From the NCBI GenBank assembly GCA_963422445.2, contig OY729512.2, forward strand, positions 5,270,001-5,334,000: a stretch of 64,000 bases of DNA, given 5' to 3'. The position numbers were made by a program, and so were the translations under genes. Shown here piece by piece: positions 45,686 to 55,165 of this stretch; the first letter of the stretch is position 1; every line of letters begins with the position of its first letter. The notes under the pieces were generated by a model, which saw only the letters and a program-made list of their open reading frames with translations, had not been told where the DNA came from and searched no databases. The stretch comes from G963422445 sp963422445. Lineage in GTDB: Bacteria > Pseudomonadota > Alphaproteobacteria > Thalassobaculales > Thalassobaculaceae.

Positions 45686-47848
45686 CCCAGGTTGGCATTT
45701 TTTTTGTTCTGCTGTCCTTTATCGCTTTGATATGGGGTGATATTTTCTCGGACGATTTCAACATGGCCCCACATTTTGTTGGATTCTGTCAGCGCGTCAG
45801 GCGGGCCCTCCTGCGGTGGATGGCGGGTTCCACGCCCGCCGCCGAGGAGATGTCGGCACCCTCGGCGGCCGGGCGCGTGTCCTGGCGGTTGACGATCAAC
45901 GTGCCGTCGGTCTGGCGCAGGCGCGTGGTGATCCGCACCCAGGTCCGCAGGACCGTCGCGGACCGATGCCCAGCCCTTGTGGATGCCCCGCGCGGCCAGC
46001 CGGGTACGGATCAGATGCACGGCGTGATAGGCCAGCACCGCGATCAGCAGGTGGGCCGCGATGCGACGGTCGAGCTGGTGCCAGATCGGGCGCAGGCCGA
46101 GTTCGGATTTCAGGCTGCGGAAGGTGGCCTCGATGTCGGTGATGCGCCAGTACGTCCGAAGGATCGTCTCGATATCCCAGTCGACGTGGCTGGTGCGCAG
46201 CACATAGGCGCCGGCGCCCTCATCGGCCTCGTCGTATAGCGGCCTGCGCTTGAAGCGAACGGCAGACGCGTTGGCGCCGGTGTCCGCCTTCTCGAGCGTG
46301 ATCTCGTAGTGCCTGGCGACCGCGGAGAAGCGCTGCTTGAGGCGGCCTACGCTCTCCAGCACCTTGTCGTAGCGCTTGAGGCGGCCCTTGACCGGGAGGC
46401 CGCTGTGGAGCCTTTCCAGCGCCGCCTCGAAGCGGTTCCTCCTCAGGCCGAGGATCGAGGTCTCGGCCTTCTTCTTGCCCTCGCTGACGACAGAGAGCCG
46501 CGCCGCGCCGTCCTCGCTTGCGAGGCGCCAGGCGCGCACCTCGTGGTGCGCGCTGGTGATCAGCAGCGCCTCGGGTCCGCCCTCGGGCGGCGGCGGTTTG
46601 CCTCCCCGGCTGACCGCGATCCAGTCGTAGCCCGGCTCGCCCAGCCACGCGATGTTCTCCTCGGTGGCGATGCCCGCGTCCATGACCACCATGGGCTTGG
46701 GCGCCGTGCCGCCGCACACCGCCTCGAGCCTGACCAGCGCGTCCTCCAGCCTGCCCGGCTCGCTCACGTTGCCCGGCAGGATCTCGCAACTGCGCGGGAA
46801 GCCTGCACCGTCGAGCGCCAGCGCCAGCGTGATCAGCGGACAGTCGTCGCGCTTCTGCTTGGAGCGCCCGAAGCGGGGACGCTCGCCGTGCGTGTGGCCG
46901 TGATAGTGAAGGTTGGTGAGATCGTAGAAGGCGATGGTGTCGGGGATGTCGAGCAGCGAGCGCTCACGGTTGAACAGCTCCCGCTGGATGGCGGCGCGGT
47001 GGCGCCAGAGGAGGTCGCCGATGCGGTAGAGCGTCTTGCGCCGCAGTGCCTTGCGGTCGCCCTCCAGGTCGAGACGTTCGGCGGTCGCACTGTCGCGGCG
47101 CAGCCAGCGGCTGGTCTCCCGCTCGCTGGCGGGATGGACCATCCTGGCGACGACCAGCGCGCTCGCGATGCGCCCTTCGCGGCCCTTGATGCCCAGGTCG
47201 TGGAGGATGTCGGCGAAGCCGAGATCGTCGAGGGCCTTGAGGCACAGGCGCTCGCAGCCGACCGTGCGCGGGGTCTCGTGCTCCAGGGTATCGAGGTCGA
47301 CGGTGGCGATGTCGGGCTGGCGCGCCTCTTCCTGCACCGCTTCGGTGCGGAACCCCCTGGCCCTGAGCTTGGCGACGATGTCCTCGGCTGCGGCCTGCAC
47401 GTCCGGCGCGGCTTGGAGCAGCGGCGGGCGGCCGTGGAGCAGCGCCTCGGCGAGTTCGGTGACCTCCTTCCACCTCTCGCGCGGGATCGGATCGTGGGTG
47501 CCGAGATTGAGCAGCGTCCTGTGGCGCACCCTGTCGCCGACGCGCTGGGAGAGCATCAGCCGGTGGCTTCGCACGGGCTTGCCGTCCTTCTCGGTGTGGG
47601 TCTTGGTGGCCTTGATGTACATGGCGCAGGCGAAGGGTTGGCGATGTGTTGCGCAGACACGCTCGCCGGCGCGCCTGGCAAGGGGGATATCGACGCAACG
47701 ACAAAGTCCTGGCCCCACAAACGACTTCCGGGCGCCCACATCAGACATATAGAAGTTCAGGCGATGGAAGACCCCAGTATATGATGTTCTCAGGCCGCAA
47801 ACATCCCCCGATCAGGCACGGTCAGTGGAAAAAAACTGCCAACTTGGG
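45686..47848 (-). mobile_element. IS1634-family element
   Basis: 2163 bp with inverted tips CCCAGGTTGGCA (left) and CCCAAGTTGGCA (inward from 47848), followed by T-rich stretches on both sides. No target duplication is visible: the left flank belongs to the DUF45 gene, the right flank to an ISAs1 fragment. This suggests recombination between copies or an adjacent deletion. Confidence 0.88.
45789..47622 (-). pseudogene. IS1634-family transposase, one frameshift near the C-terminus
   Basis: Start ATG at 47622 (MYIKATKTHTEKDGKPVRSH); the open frame upstream to 47748 is fortuitous. Landmarks: HRTLLNLGTHDPIPRERW, IAFYDLTNLHYHGH, CPLITLALALDGAGFP, PMVVMDAGIATEENIAWL, ITDIEATFRSLKSELGLRPI. At about 45958 the frame changes: after RTRLAARGIHKGWASVR the family-like tail RITTRLRQTDGTLIVNRQDT and RPAAEGADISSA is found one frame over, stopping at 45789. 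In the original frame the ORF runs past the IS end to 45592. All the catalytic core is intact before the shift, so partial function is possible. Confidence 0.88.
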
Positions 47849-48291
47849 ACTACATTCTCGACTGGAGCGTCGACGAGGACCGCAGCCGCACCGGGCACGG
47901 TCCAGAGACCATGACCCGGCTGCGGCGCTTCGCTATCGGTCTCATCAAGGGGCGCGGGCGCGCCGTCGCCCAGACCATGCGCAATCTGGCCAGGAACCCG
48001 CGCCGCGTCCTCGACTTCCTGAAAATGACCGACAACATCGCCCCGCGACCAGCACCCGGCTGACCACCCTCTCCGGTCCGCCTCCATCGACTCGCCAACC
48101 CTCGGCACGCCGGGGCGAGCGGTCATGCACAGATGAAGCCGTGCCCGACCCTCGCGGCCAGGGGACCGCTATACGGCGCCGCCATGGCGGCCAAATCCAT
48201 TGCCCAGACCACGCAACGACCCCAACGAAAGCGGGCCGACCATGATTAAGTGCCGCGAGTCAGAGACGAAAATCAGAACGAATTTGCCGTG
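47849..48291 (+). mobile_element. 3' fragment of an ISAs1-type element
   Basis: It matches the right end of the ISAs1 element at 31548-33430 almost base for base from LDWSVDEDRSRTGHGPETMT (47857) to the tip AATTTGCCGTG. It encodes the last about 68 residues of the transposase (stop 48061-48063) plus the 230-bp tail. The left part is missing at the IS1634 border. Directly after it comes GGGATTGTCTGAAC, the same as an IS5-type tip. Confidence 0.92.
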
Positions 48292-48953
48292 GGGATTGTC
48301 TGAACGAATTCCTGGTTGAGGATTTCGGCCACTGTGGCGCGCACCGTTCGGGTGATGATGCCCATCGGAATGACCGACAAGGTGATCACAGGGAGAACCA
48401 GATGCTTAAGATGCTCGGCGTCCCAATGCCACGCGGTCGAGCCGCCGGGGCCCATGCCGAACGACGGGAGGGCATTCATTTCGACCGAGAAGATGATGAC
48501 CAGGACCAGCCCGAGCCAATAATGCGGTACGCTAACGCCGGTGATCGCTGTCGCCGTCGACAGCTTGTCGATCCAGCGGCCTTGGAAATAGCCTGCGATG
48601 CCGCCGAGAAAGGCGCCGAGCGTGAAGCCGAGCAGAGTCCCGCCCACGGCAAGTATGAAGGTGTTGGGAACCGCAAGCGTGAGTTCGTCGATAACCTCGC
48701 GACCGCGCGCGACCGAGACTCCCAGGTCACCGACCAGTATTCGGCCCAGCCAGGTCGTGTACTGGAGTGGCAGCGGCTTGTCGAAACCGTACGCCTTGCG
48801 CAGATCCTGTACCATCTCTTCCGGTGCATCGGGCGGGACCACTGCGCTCAGCGGATCGCCCGGCGCCATATGCACCAGGGCGAATACCAGCACGGTCACA
48901 CCGAAGCCAATCGGAATCACATACAGGATGCGGCGGATGAGATACTCGAACAT
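48292..48953 (-). pseudogene. Oligopeptide/dipeptide ABC permease (DppB-like), 3' truncated
   Basis: Starts at the ATG at 48953. MFEYLIRRILYVIPIGFGVT with VLVFALVHMAPGDP is the classic DppB/OppB N-terminus. The first periplasmic region contains YGFDKPLPLQYTTWLGRILVG DLG-type motifs, and helices follow (TFILAVGGTLLGFTLGAFLG). The final native stretch is GIITRTVRATVAEILNQEFV, the start of the EAA loop region where the family continues TARAKGL. Here it runs into an IS5-tip-like GTTCAGACAATCC and then ISAs1 sequence. About 90 C-terminal residues, including the last helices, are lost, as are the downstream permease and ATPase genes. Confidence 0.88.
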
Positions 48954-49035
48954 TGCAAGATCATGACCAGCGGCGTTGGCGGCGCCACACCGCTCCGCCT
49001 GACGGAACGGTGTGGCGCCAGCGCTTCGTCGCGGC

Positions 49036-50720
49036 CTACTCCATGTGGACGGGCGTCAGCGACTGGAACCAGTTCCGCGCCTGGATGAAGCCCTTCACCT
49101 CGGTCGTCATGGCGCGTGGTGCCACATCGTGCACCACCCAGACGAACAACGCCTGATCGACCTCCATGGTATGGACCTTCGCTATCCAGCCATCGCGCTC
49201 CGTGGGATCGAAAGCGAGCGAGGCTTTCTGAAGCAGCGCATCGATCTCCTCGTCGCAATGATAGCCCCAATTCACCCCACGCGGCGCGTGCAGGTCACAG
49301 CGCAGAAAGCGGGTGAAGCTGCTGTAGGGATCTTGCGTCGTGTAGCTGACATTGATCCCATGGGCCCCTTGCGCCTGGTCGGCCTTGGCGCCGGCGCGCC
49401 AGCGATCCAGCAAGCTCTGCCATTCCATCACCTCGAACTCGACATCAATGCCAATTTCCTTGAGGTTTTGCTGAATATATTCATTCATCGGCAGTGGCAG
49501 CATCTGGCCGGAACCGCTGGCTGAGATCATCATCTTGACCTCGACCGGATTGTCCGGACCATGGCCCGCTTCCGCCATCAGTGTCCTGGCAGCTGCCGGG
49601 TCGTATCTGAGATCGAAGCTCGGTGTGCCGTACCAGGGATCGCCTGGTGAGACATGGCCCTTGGCCTCGATCGCGTAGCCTCCCAAAAGGGATTTGATGC
49701 CAGCCCGGTCGATCGCCAGGTTAGCCCCCGGTCGATCGCCAGGTTAGCCGCCTTGCGGATTCGCACGTCGTTCCAGGGGGACCCCTCGACCCGGCTCAGG
49801 TGCCAGGACCAGATGTGCGGGTAGAGATTGGACAAGATCACCATGCCCTGGTCCTTGAGGCGCGGGATGGCATCCGGCGCCGGCGCTTCGATCCAGTCAA
49901 CCTGGCCCGACAGCAAAGCCGCGGTGCGAGCATTGGGATCGGGGATCGGCACCGTGATCACCTTGTCCAGCCTGGGTTGCCGGCTGGCATCCCAATGGTC
50001 CTTGAAGGGCACGAACTCGGCCCGTTCGCGAGGGACGATCTGCACGAGTTTCCAGGGACCGGTTCCGGACGGGTTCTGCGCGAACTTGTTCCAGTCCTTG
50101 CCGGTAGCGTCGAACTGCGCCGGACTGGACATCAGAATGTAGCAGATCTGATAAGGGAAGAAGCTGTCCGGCGACTTGGTGGTGAACTCGACGGTGTATT
50201 TGTCGATTTTCTTCCAGCCCTTGGTGTTGGTCTCCGAGTCATAAACCACGGACGGGATGCGGAAATTGACCAGTGACGCCATCCGTGCGCTGTATTGCGG
50301 TGCGTCCTTGTCGAACAGACGGTCGAAATTCCACAACACCGCGTCGGCGTCGAACTCGGACCCGTCGTGAAACCGTGCGCCCTGGCGCAGATTGAAGGTC
50401 CATCTGGTCTTATCGTCAGGATCGACGCTCCAGCTTTCGGCAAGCCCGGGAACCAATCCCGAAGCCTTGTCGTCCGACATCAGGTCCCAGTTGATCAACG
50501 CGTCATAGAGCATCAGGCCCATGAAGCGAAAACCCTCGAAACCCTGGTCCGGCTGACCTCAGGAGAGTGGAATGTCGGCTACGGTCATGCCGACCCGAAG
50601 AGTGTCGCCGGCACGGGCGTCCTGTGCGGTCGCCAGCGACCCGGTGGCTATGGCGAGTGCTATCGCACCCGTCGCTATCGTGCGCGGTAGTCGTTTTAAA
50701 TGTTCGGATATCGATGTCAC
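49036..50720 (-). pseudogene. Oligopeptide ABC substrate-binding protein (SBP_bac_5), two lesions
   Basis: GTG at 50720 follows GAGGAGGATC. The N-terminus has a Sec-like signal (RTIATGAIALAIATGSLATA, cleavage near AQDARA) and then GDTLRVGMTVADIPLS. An in-frame TGA at 50559-50561 follows. The frame continues GQPDQGFEGFRFMGLMLYDA, ESWSVDPDDKTRWTFNLRQG, GTGPWKLVQIVPRE and IRKAANLAIDR. There a 23-bp tandem duplication (49704-49749) shifts the frame. Without one copy it reads AIDRAGIKSLLGGYAIEAKG and goes on to VHDVAPRAMTTEVKGFIQAR and stop 49036. The gene is otherwise full length for the family, about 560 residues. Located upstream of the truncated permease (82-bp gap). Confidence 0.9.
49704..49749. 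repeat. 23-bp tandem duplication inside the binding-protein gene
   Basis: CCCGGTCGATCGCCAGGTTAGCC-type unit at 49704-49726 is repeated at 49727-49749. The unit is not a multiple of three, so the reading frame of the binding protein is lost. Looks like a recent slippage event because the copies are identical or nearly so. Confidence 0.92.
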
Positions 50721-50769
50721 GATGAGATCCTCCTCTCAAAAGTATTGTGCCGAAATTGTGTTAGGGATT

Positions 50770-52268
50770 GAGCTTCTTGCAAAATTGCCGGCCCGACCGG
50801 TTTTTTGCCTTGTCGAGGCTGATTTTGTTGTCGAGGGCCTGGGTTTCGGGGCCATCTCGTGGTATGTTGTGTTTCTACAATAACAAGATACCGAGGAGGT
50901 GACCCCGATGACCCTTGGCTCGACCCTGTCCGATCCCTGGCACCGATTTCAAGGGGACCTTTTCCCTGCGTTGGCCGAGGCGGTCGGTCCTCTCCTCGAG
51001 ACGCACAAGCGTTTCGTGACAGCTCTTGATCTCGTCAAGGTGGAGGGCTTCGTCGATGGGGTGTGGACCGGGTCCGGGTCGACCCCGGAAGGATCGCCGG
51101 GCGCTGGCCCGTGGCGTCATCGCCAAGGCGGTGTGGGGTCTGCCGACGACCCGCCACCTGATCGACAGGCTCAAGGTGGACCCGACGTTGCGCCGGCTGT
51201 GCGGCTGGTCGCGTGTCGCGGAGATCCCGAGTGAAGCGACGTTTTCGCGGGCGTTTGCCGAATGTTCGCAGTCCCGTCTTCCGGAGAGGATGCACGCGGC
51301 TCTGGTTGCAGAGACACTGGGCGATGCGCTCATCGGCCACGTGTCGAGGGACCCGACGGCCATCGAGGCCCGGGAGACGCCGGCCCCGAAGCCGAAGGCC
51401 AGGACGCCGAACCGCAAGGGCGGCCGGCCCCGCAAGGGCGAGGAGAGGACGAAGGAGCCTGGGCGTCTCGAACGGCAAGCGAACGGGATGGATCTCGGTG
51501 AGAGGCTCGACGCGCTGCCGAAGGTCTGCGATCACGGGGCAAAGAAGAATGCCAAGGAGGTCCTGGAGGCTTGGCGCGGTGACAAGCTGCCTATCGACAC
51601 AGCAGACTGCGGGGTGCCGCTGAGGACCGTCCTCACCTCGGCATCCGTCCATGACAGCCAGGTCGCGATCCCGCTGGCGATGATGACCGCCGCGCGTGTG
51701 ACCAATCTCTACGATCTCATGGACGCGGCCTATGATGCCAGAGAGATCTACCAGATGAACGAACGGCTTGGCCATGTTCCGATCATCGATGTCAATCCGC
51801 GCCGGGACAAGGACCTCAAGGAGGAGCGAGACCGGGAGGCCCGGGCCCGGCGTGCAATAGGCCATGTCGATCCCGAGACCGTGCGGGTCCGGATCCGGTC
51901 CGGTGTCGAGAGGACCAACGCCCGCCTCAAGGATGAGTGTGGCGGGCGCCATGTCCGCGTCCGTGGACATTCCAGGGTCGCCTGCCATCTCATGGTCGGC
52001 ATCCTGGCCCTGGCGGCTGACCCGTTGATACGTCTCGCCGCCCGATAGGGCGGCTCCGACAACGCATGCCGACCCTTCGCGGCCCTCTCGAAGAGAGGGG
52101 CCCGGAGAGGCGTGTCCCGATGTCCGCAAAGGTCCCTGTTTGTTCTCATCACCTCTGATGAGACACCGCGAATCCATGGATTCCGACCTCCAGGTGCAGA
52201 GGTGACCGGGATCAACCGACCGATCCGGGCTCACCGGACCCTGGGGACAGGAATTTTGCAAGAGGTTC
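50770..52268 (+). mobile_element. 1.5-kb DDE element, copy 5, nested in IS5 copy d
   Basis: 1499 bp with the family tips, flanked by a perfect 4-bp duplication GATT (50766-50769 and 52269-52272) that is single in the uninterrupted IS5 tip (GGATTGTCTG). So it inserted six bases or fewer from the end of another IS. Confidence 0.96.
50908..52048 (+). pseudogene. Transposase of 1.5-kb element copy 5, one frameshift
   Basis: ATG at 50908 behind the conserved GAGGAGGTG. One extra G near 51070 (ACCGGGTCCGGG where copy 4 has ACCGGTCCGGG) shifts the N-terminal frame (stop at 51234); the rest, from about 51080 to 52048, is open and matches copy 4 to its end. Confidence 0.88.
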
Positions 52269-52321
52269 GATTGTCTGAACAAGTCGGTTTTGGCACATTG
52301 GTTTATTGGTGACGGAGTGGA

Positions 52322-53281
52322 GTGCGAGCCTTGGAGCAAGCGACGTTTGCGGAGCTGGAGCACGACCTGAAGACGCGTCGGACGCGGCGCGAGGTGTTTC
52401 TCGAGACGATGGACGGGCTGGTTCCCTGGGAGCGGCTGGAGGCGCGCATCGAGCCGTTCTACCCGAAGGCCGGGCGCGGTCGGCGGCCTTATCCGCTGAG
52501 CGTGATGCTGCGGGTGCACTGCGTGCAGCTGTTCTACACTCTGAGCGACCCTGGGATGGAGGACCTGCTCTACGAGGTGAAGTCGGTACGGCGGTTTGTG
52601 GGGTTGCGCCTCTCGGGTGCGCTGCCTGACGAGACGACGATCCTGCATTTCCGCCACTTGCTGGAGACGCATGGTCTGGGCGAGACGCTGTTCGAGGAGA
52701 TCAACGCGCATCTGGCCTCTCTCGGACACCGCTTGAGCAAGGGGACGATCGTGGACGCGAGTCTCATTGCCGCGCCGTCGTCGACGAAGAACCGCAAGGG
52801 CGAGCGGGACCCGGAGATGCATCAGACGAAGAAGGGTAATCAGTGGTATTTCGGGATGAAGGCGCACATCGGGGTGGATGCGCAGTCGGGCTTGACGCAC
52901 AGCGTGGAGACGACGCCGGCGAACGTCTCGAATGTGGCGACGGCGCACGCGCTGTTGCACGGGGGCGAGGAGCAGGTGTGGGGTGATGCGGGCTATCAGG
53001 GGGTGGACAAGCGCGCGGAGAACCGGGACACGGACGTGGACTGGGAGGTGGCGATGAAGCCCGGCAAGCGCCGGGGGCTGGACAAGGCGGGCCCGGAGGC
53101 GGCGGCGGAGAGGCGCAAGGCGTCGGTTCGGGCCAAGGTGGAACATCCGTTCCTGTATGTGAAGCGCCACTTCGGCTACGCGAAGGTGCGCCATCGGGGG
53201 CTGGCGAAGAACACGCAACGCATCGCCGTGCTGCTCGGGTTCACCAATCTGCTCATCGCGGGGCGCAGCGCCACCGCCTGA
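52322..53281 (+). CDS. IS5-group transposase (intact, copy d)
   Basis: A 319-aa protein from the GTG at 52322 (MRALEQATFAELEHDLKTRR). N-terminal DNA-binding part with FYPKAGRGRRPYPLSVMLRV (DUF772-like), then LPDETTILHFRHLLETHGLG. DDE core: first Asp in TIVDASLIAAPSSTKN, second Asp in VWGDAGYQGVDKR, Glu in RAKVEHPFLYVKRHFGY with the typical 'NT QR..vLLGFTNL' tail. Compared with copies a-c it lacks the extra base after GTGCACTGCGT, so it is probably the functional form of this family here and may mobilise the broken copies. Confidence 0.93.
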   Translation: MRALEQATFAELEHDLKTRRTRREVFLETMDGLVPWERLEARIEPFYPKAGRGRRPYPLSVMLRVHCVQLFYTLSDPGMEDLLYEVKSVRRFVGLRLSGALPDETTILHFRHLLETHGLGETLFEEINAHLASLGHRLSKGTIVDASLIAAPSSTKNRKGERDPEMHQTKKGNQWYFGMKAHIGVDAQSGLTHSVETTPANVSNVATAHALLHGGEEQVWGDAGYQGVDKRAENRDTDVDWEVAMKPGKRRGLDKAGPEAAAERRKASVRAKVEHPFLYVKRHFGYAKVRHRGLAKNTQRIAVLLGFTNLLIAGRSATA

Positions 53282-53452
53282 CGTGGGGGGAGTCCGTCCG
53301 CAACCGCCGCAAGGCGGCGGGGACGGTCGACTCGGGCATCGAAATCTCCATTTCCTGGCACGACAACACGTCCCCGATGGGCTCTGGCGTTTCATCCACG
53401 GGCTACGACACCCGTATACCCGGAAAAACCGACTTGTTCAGACATTCCTTAG

Positions 53453-53870
53453 GGGGCGGTGGCCGATAGCTAGAGAGTTGAACACTGTGGCGAGCGCCGG
53501 TTACCGATCCACCTGTGACAGATAAGTGTAGCCTACCCGAGCCTCGCACAAGAGTGCAAAGGATAAACACGCGACGGTTGACCGGGGCGTGTATCGGTGG
53601 CTGTCAGAAAGAGCGGCTTTTTGGCGAATCAGGACGACAGGCGTGCTGCCTGATTCTTTCCCCGATAGCGTTCGCGTAGCTGGGCCTGTGCGGCCCGGAC
53701 CGAGCAATTGGACATCGGTCGGTCGGGGTTCGGAGCGTGGCGGGTGGTGACGGTGTGGTCCGGGGAGACAAACCTGCCGGCTCGGCGATCCCGGTCGTAT
53801 TCGTGCCAGACCTTCCCGCACCGCAGCCCCGAACCATATGCGACATGGCTGCAAGGTTCGGTGTCGCCTG
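53453..53870. other. Intergenic, no gene seen
   Basis: Remnant region between IS5 copy d and the inverted-repeat unit at 53871. A minus-strand frame at 53629-53910 (with CSHVAYGSGLRCGKVWHEYD) is unrecognised and has no good start; I do not call it. Confidence 0.5.
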
Positions 53871-54057
53871 AATTTTCGGGGATTACATATATAGGTTGAC
53901 TCTGGTGCAATGTGTCAGGATGCCGGGAAGATGTTTGCCAACTATCAGCGTATGCAGCCCACCAAGTTGTTTTTGGGGAACTTTCTCGGGAATTCCCTGT
54001 TCAACCTTTCGTGGAAATTGAAGGAGAGTCAACCCATGTATGTAATCCCCGAATTTT
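53871..54057. repeat. 187-bp inverted-repeat unit
   Basis: The 33-nt arms, 53871-53903 and 54025-54057, are inverted copies with about 4 mismatches; the shared core is CGGGGATTACATA..T.GG and TTGACTCT. The 121-nt centre codes for nothing recognisable. Size and arms resemble a MITE, but no second copy occurs in the window. Unrelated in sequence to the TTATGCAC repeats. Confidence 0.75.
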
Positions 54058-54241
54058 CTGGTGGATTCACTCCGTTTCCGCCGAGAGTTCGATGAAGAGC
54101 GCGGGCCGCATGTACCGTGTTCAGTCCAATAGACCGGCATCTTACGGGTCTCGGAACCGCATGCGAAGTGAAAATCGTGTTCGGACAACGGGCCCGACGC
54201 CGTGCCCTCATGCCGGTTGATGACCGAAATCAAATACCGGA

Positions 54242-55165
54242 TCAGACGTTGAGAAAATGCAGTCCCAGGCCCGGCCGGGGCCAGTCGGTGGCAACCAGTC
54301 TACCGGTCGAGGACAGGGTAATGTAGGCGGTTGTCAGATCCGGGCCGCCAAAACAGATATTGGTCGGAAACGTGTCCGGCATCTCGACGCATGACACTTG
54401 CTCGCCGTGCGGTCCGAAGACTCCGATCGCGCCCGGGATCGTGCCGATGCAGACATTGCCGTCACGCTCGAGCGCCAGCGAGTCGAAAAGATTGTAACCG
54501 CCGGGTGCGGCGACCAGACGCCCGCGCTCCCAGGCAACCGGACCCCGAAACCGCTCGATCAGACCGGGCCCCCGGATATCGAAGGCCCAGAGGCGTCCGG
54601 TCGGTGTCTGCGCGACGTACAGGGTTTTACCGTCTGGGGAAATGCCGATCCCGTTGGGCCCGTCGAACGGAGCCACGACCTCGGTGATGAACGAGCCGTC
54701 GCAGCGGGCGAAATAGATGCCGCCGCGGTCACGGTCGCGGCGACGGGTATGACCGTGATCCGTGAACCACATACCGCCATCGGCATCGAAGACGAGGTCG
54801 TTGGGCCCGATCAACGGGCTACCATCGCAGTCCCGGTACAGGACCTCCACCGTTCCGGTGACCAGGTCGACGGCCTCGATCCAGCCATGCGGAACATCTG
54901 GCGTCGAAAGACCGGGCAGCCACAGACCATCGCGCTGCAGGAACGGCATCCCTCCATTATTGCAGATGTAACAGCGTCCGTCGGGACCGATTGCAGCACC
55001 ATTGGGGCCGCCACCGGTTTCGGCGACGACCGTCCCGGTTCCGTCGGGGACGATGCGGGTCAGGCAGCCGGCTGCGATCTCGACCACGAGAACGGAGCCG
55101 TCCCGCATTGCGACAGGCCCTTCGGGAAATCGCAAGCCCGAGGCAATTTCGCGCAGCGCGGTCAT
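54242..55165 (-). CDS. SMP-30/gluconolactonase-like protein
   Basis: A 307-aa six-bladed beta-propeller of the SMP-30/gluconolactonase/LRE-like family. The N-terminal SGLRFPEGPVAMRDGSVLVV contains the metal Glu (PEGP). GPNDLVFDADGGMWFTDHGH holds the metal Asn/Asp, PNGIGISPDGKTLYVAQT is the later metal loop, and YNLFDSLALERDGNVCIGTI follows. Such enzymes open lactones using Ca or Zn. The ATG at 55165 overlaps the ligase stop (ATGA). It is the last gene of the six-gene operon, which suggests it opens a lactone made late in the pathway. Confidence 0.9.
   Translation of the reverse strand: MTALREIASGLRFPEGPVAMRDGSVLVVEIAAGCLTRIVPDGTGTVVAETGGGPNGAAIGPDGRCYICNNGGMPFLQRDGLWLPGLSTPDVPHGWIEAVDLVTGTVEVLYRDCDGSPLIGPNDLVFDADGGMWFTDHGHTRRRDRDRGGIYFARCDGSFITEVVAPFDGPNGIGISPDGKTLYVAQTPTGRLWAFDIRGPGLIERFRGPVAWERGRLVAAPGGYNLFDSLALERDGNVCIGTIPGAIGVFGPHGEQVSCVEMPDTFPTNICFGGPDLTTAYITLSSTGRLVATDWPRPGLGLHFLNV

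Larger units (their letters stand above)
50765..53448 (+). mobile_element. IS5-type element, copy d, interrupted in its left tip
   Basis: Flanked by perfect TTAG duplications at 50761-50764 and 53449-53452. The left tip is cut after GGATT by 1.5-kb element copy 5, and resumes with GATTGTCTGAACAAGTCGG at 52269. Without the insert it is 1181 bp. It is the only IS5-type copy in the window with an intact transposase gene. It lies upstream of the binding-protein gene and separates it from cluster 2. Confidence 0.95.

Noticed and set aside
46309..47784. 491-codon frame antisense to the IS1634 transposase
   Set aside because: It mirrors a well-supported transposase, lacks a ribosome site and has a composition typical of an antisense shadow.
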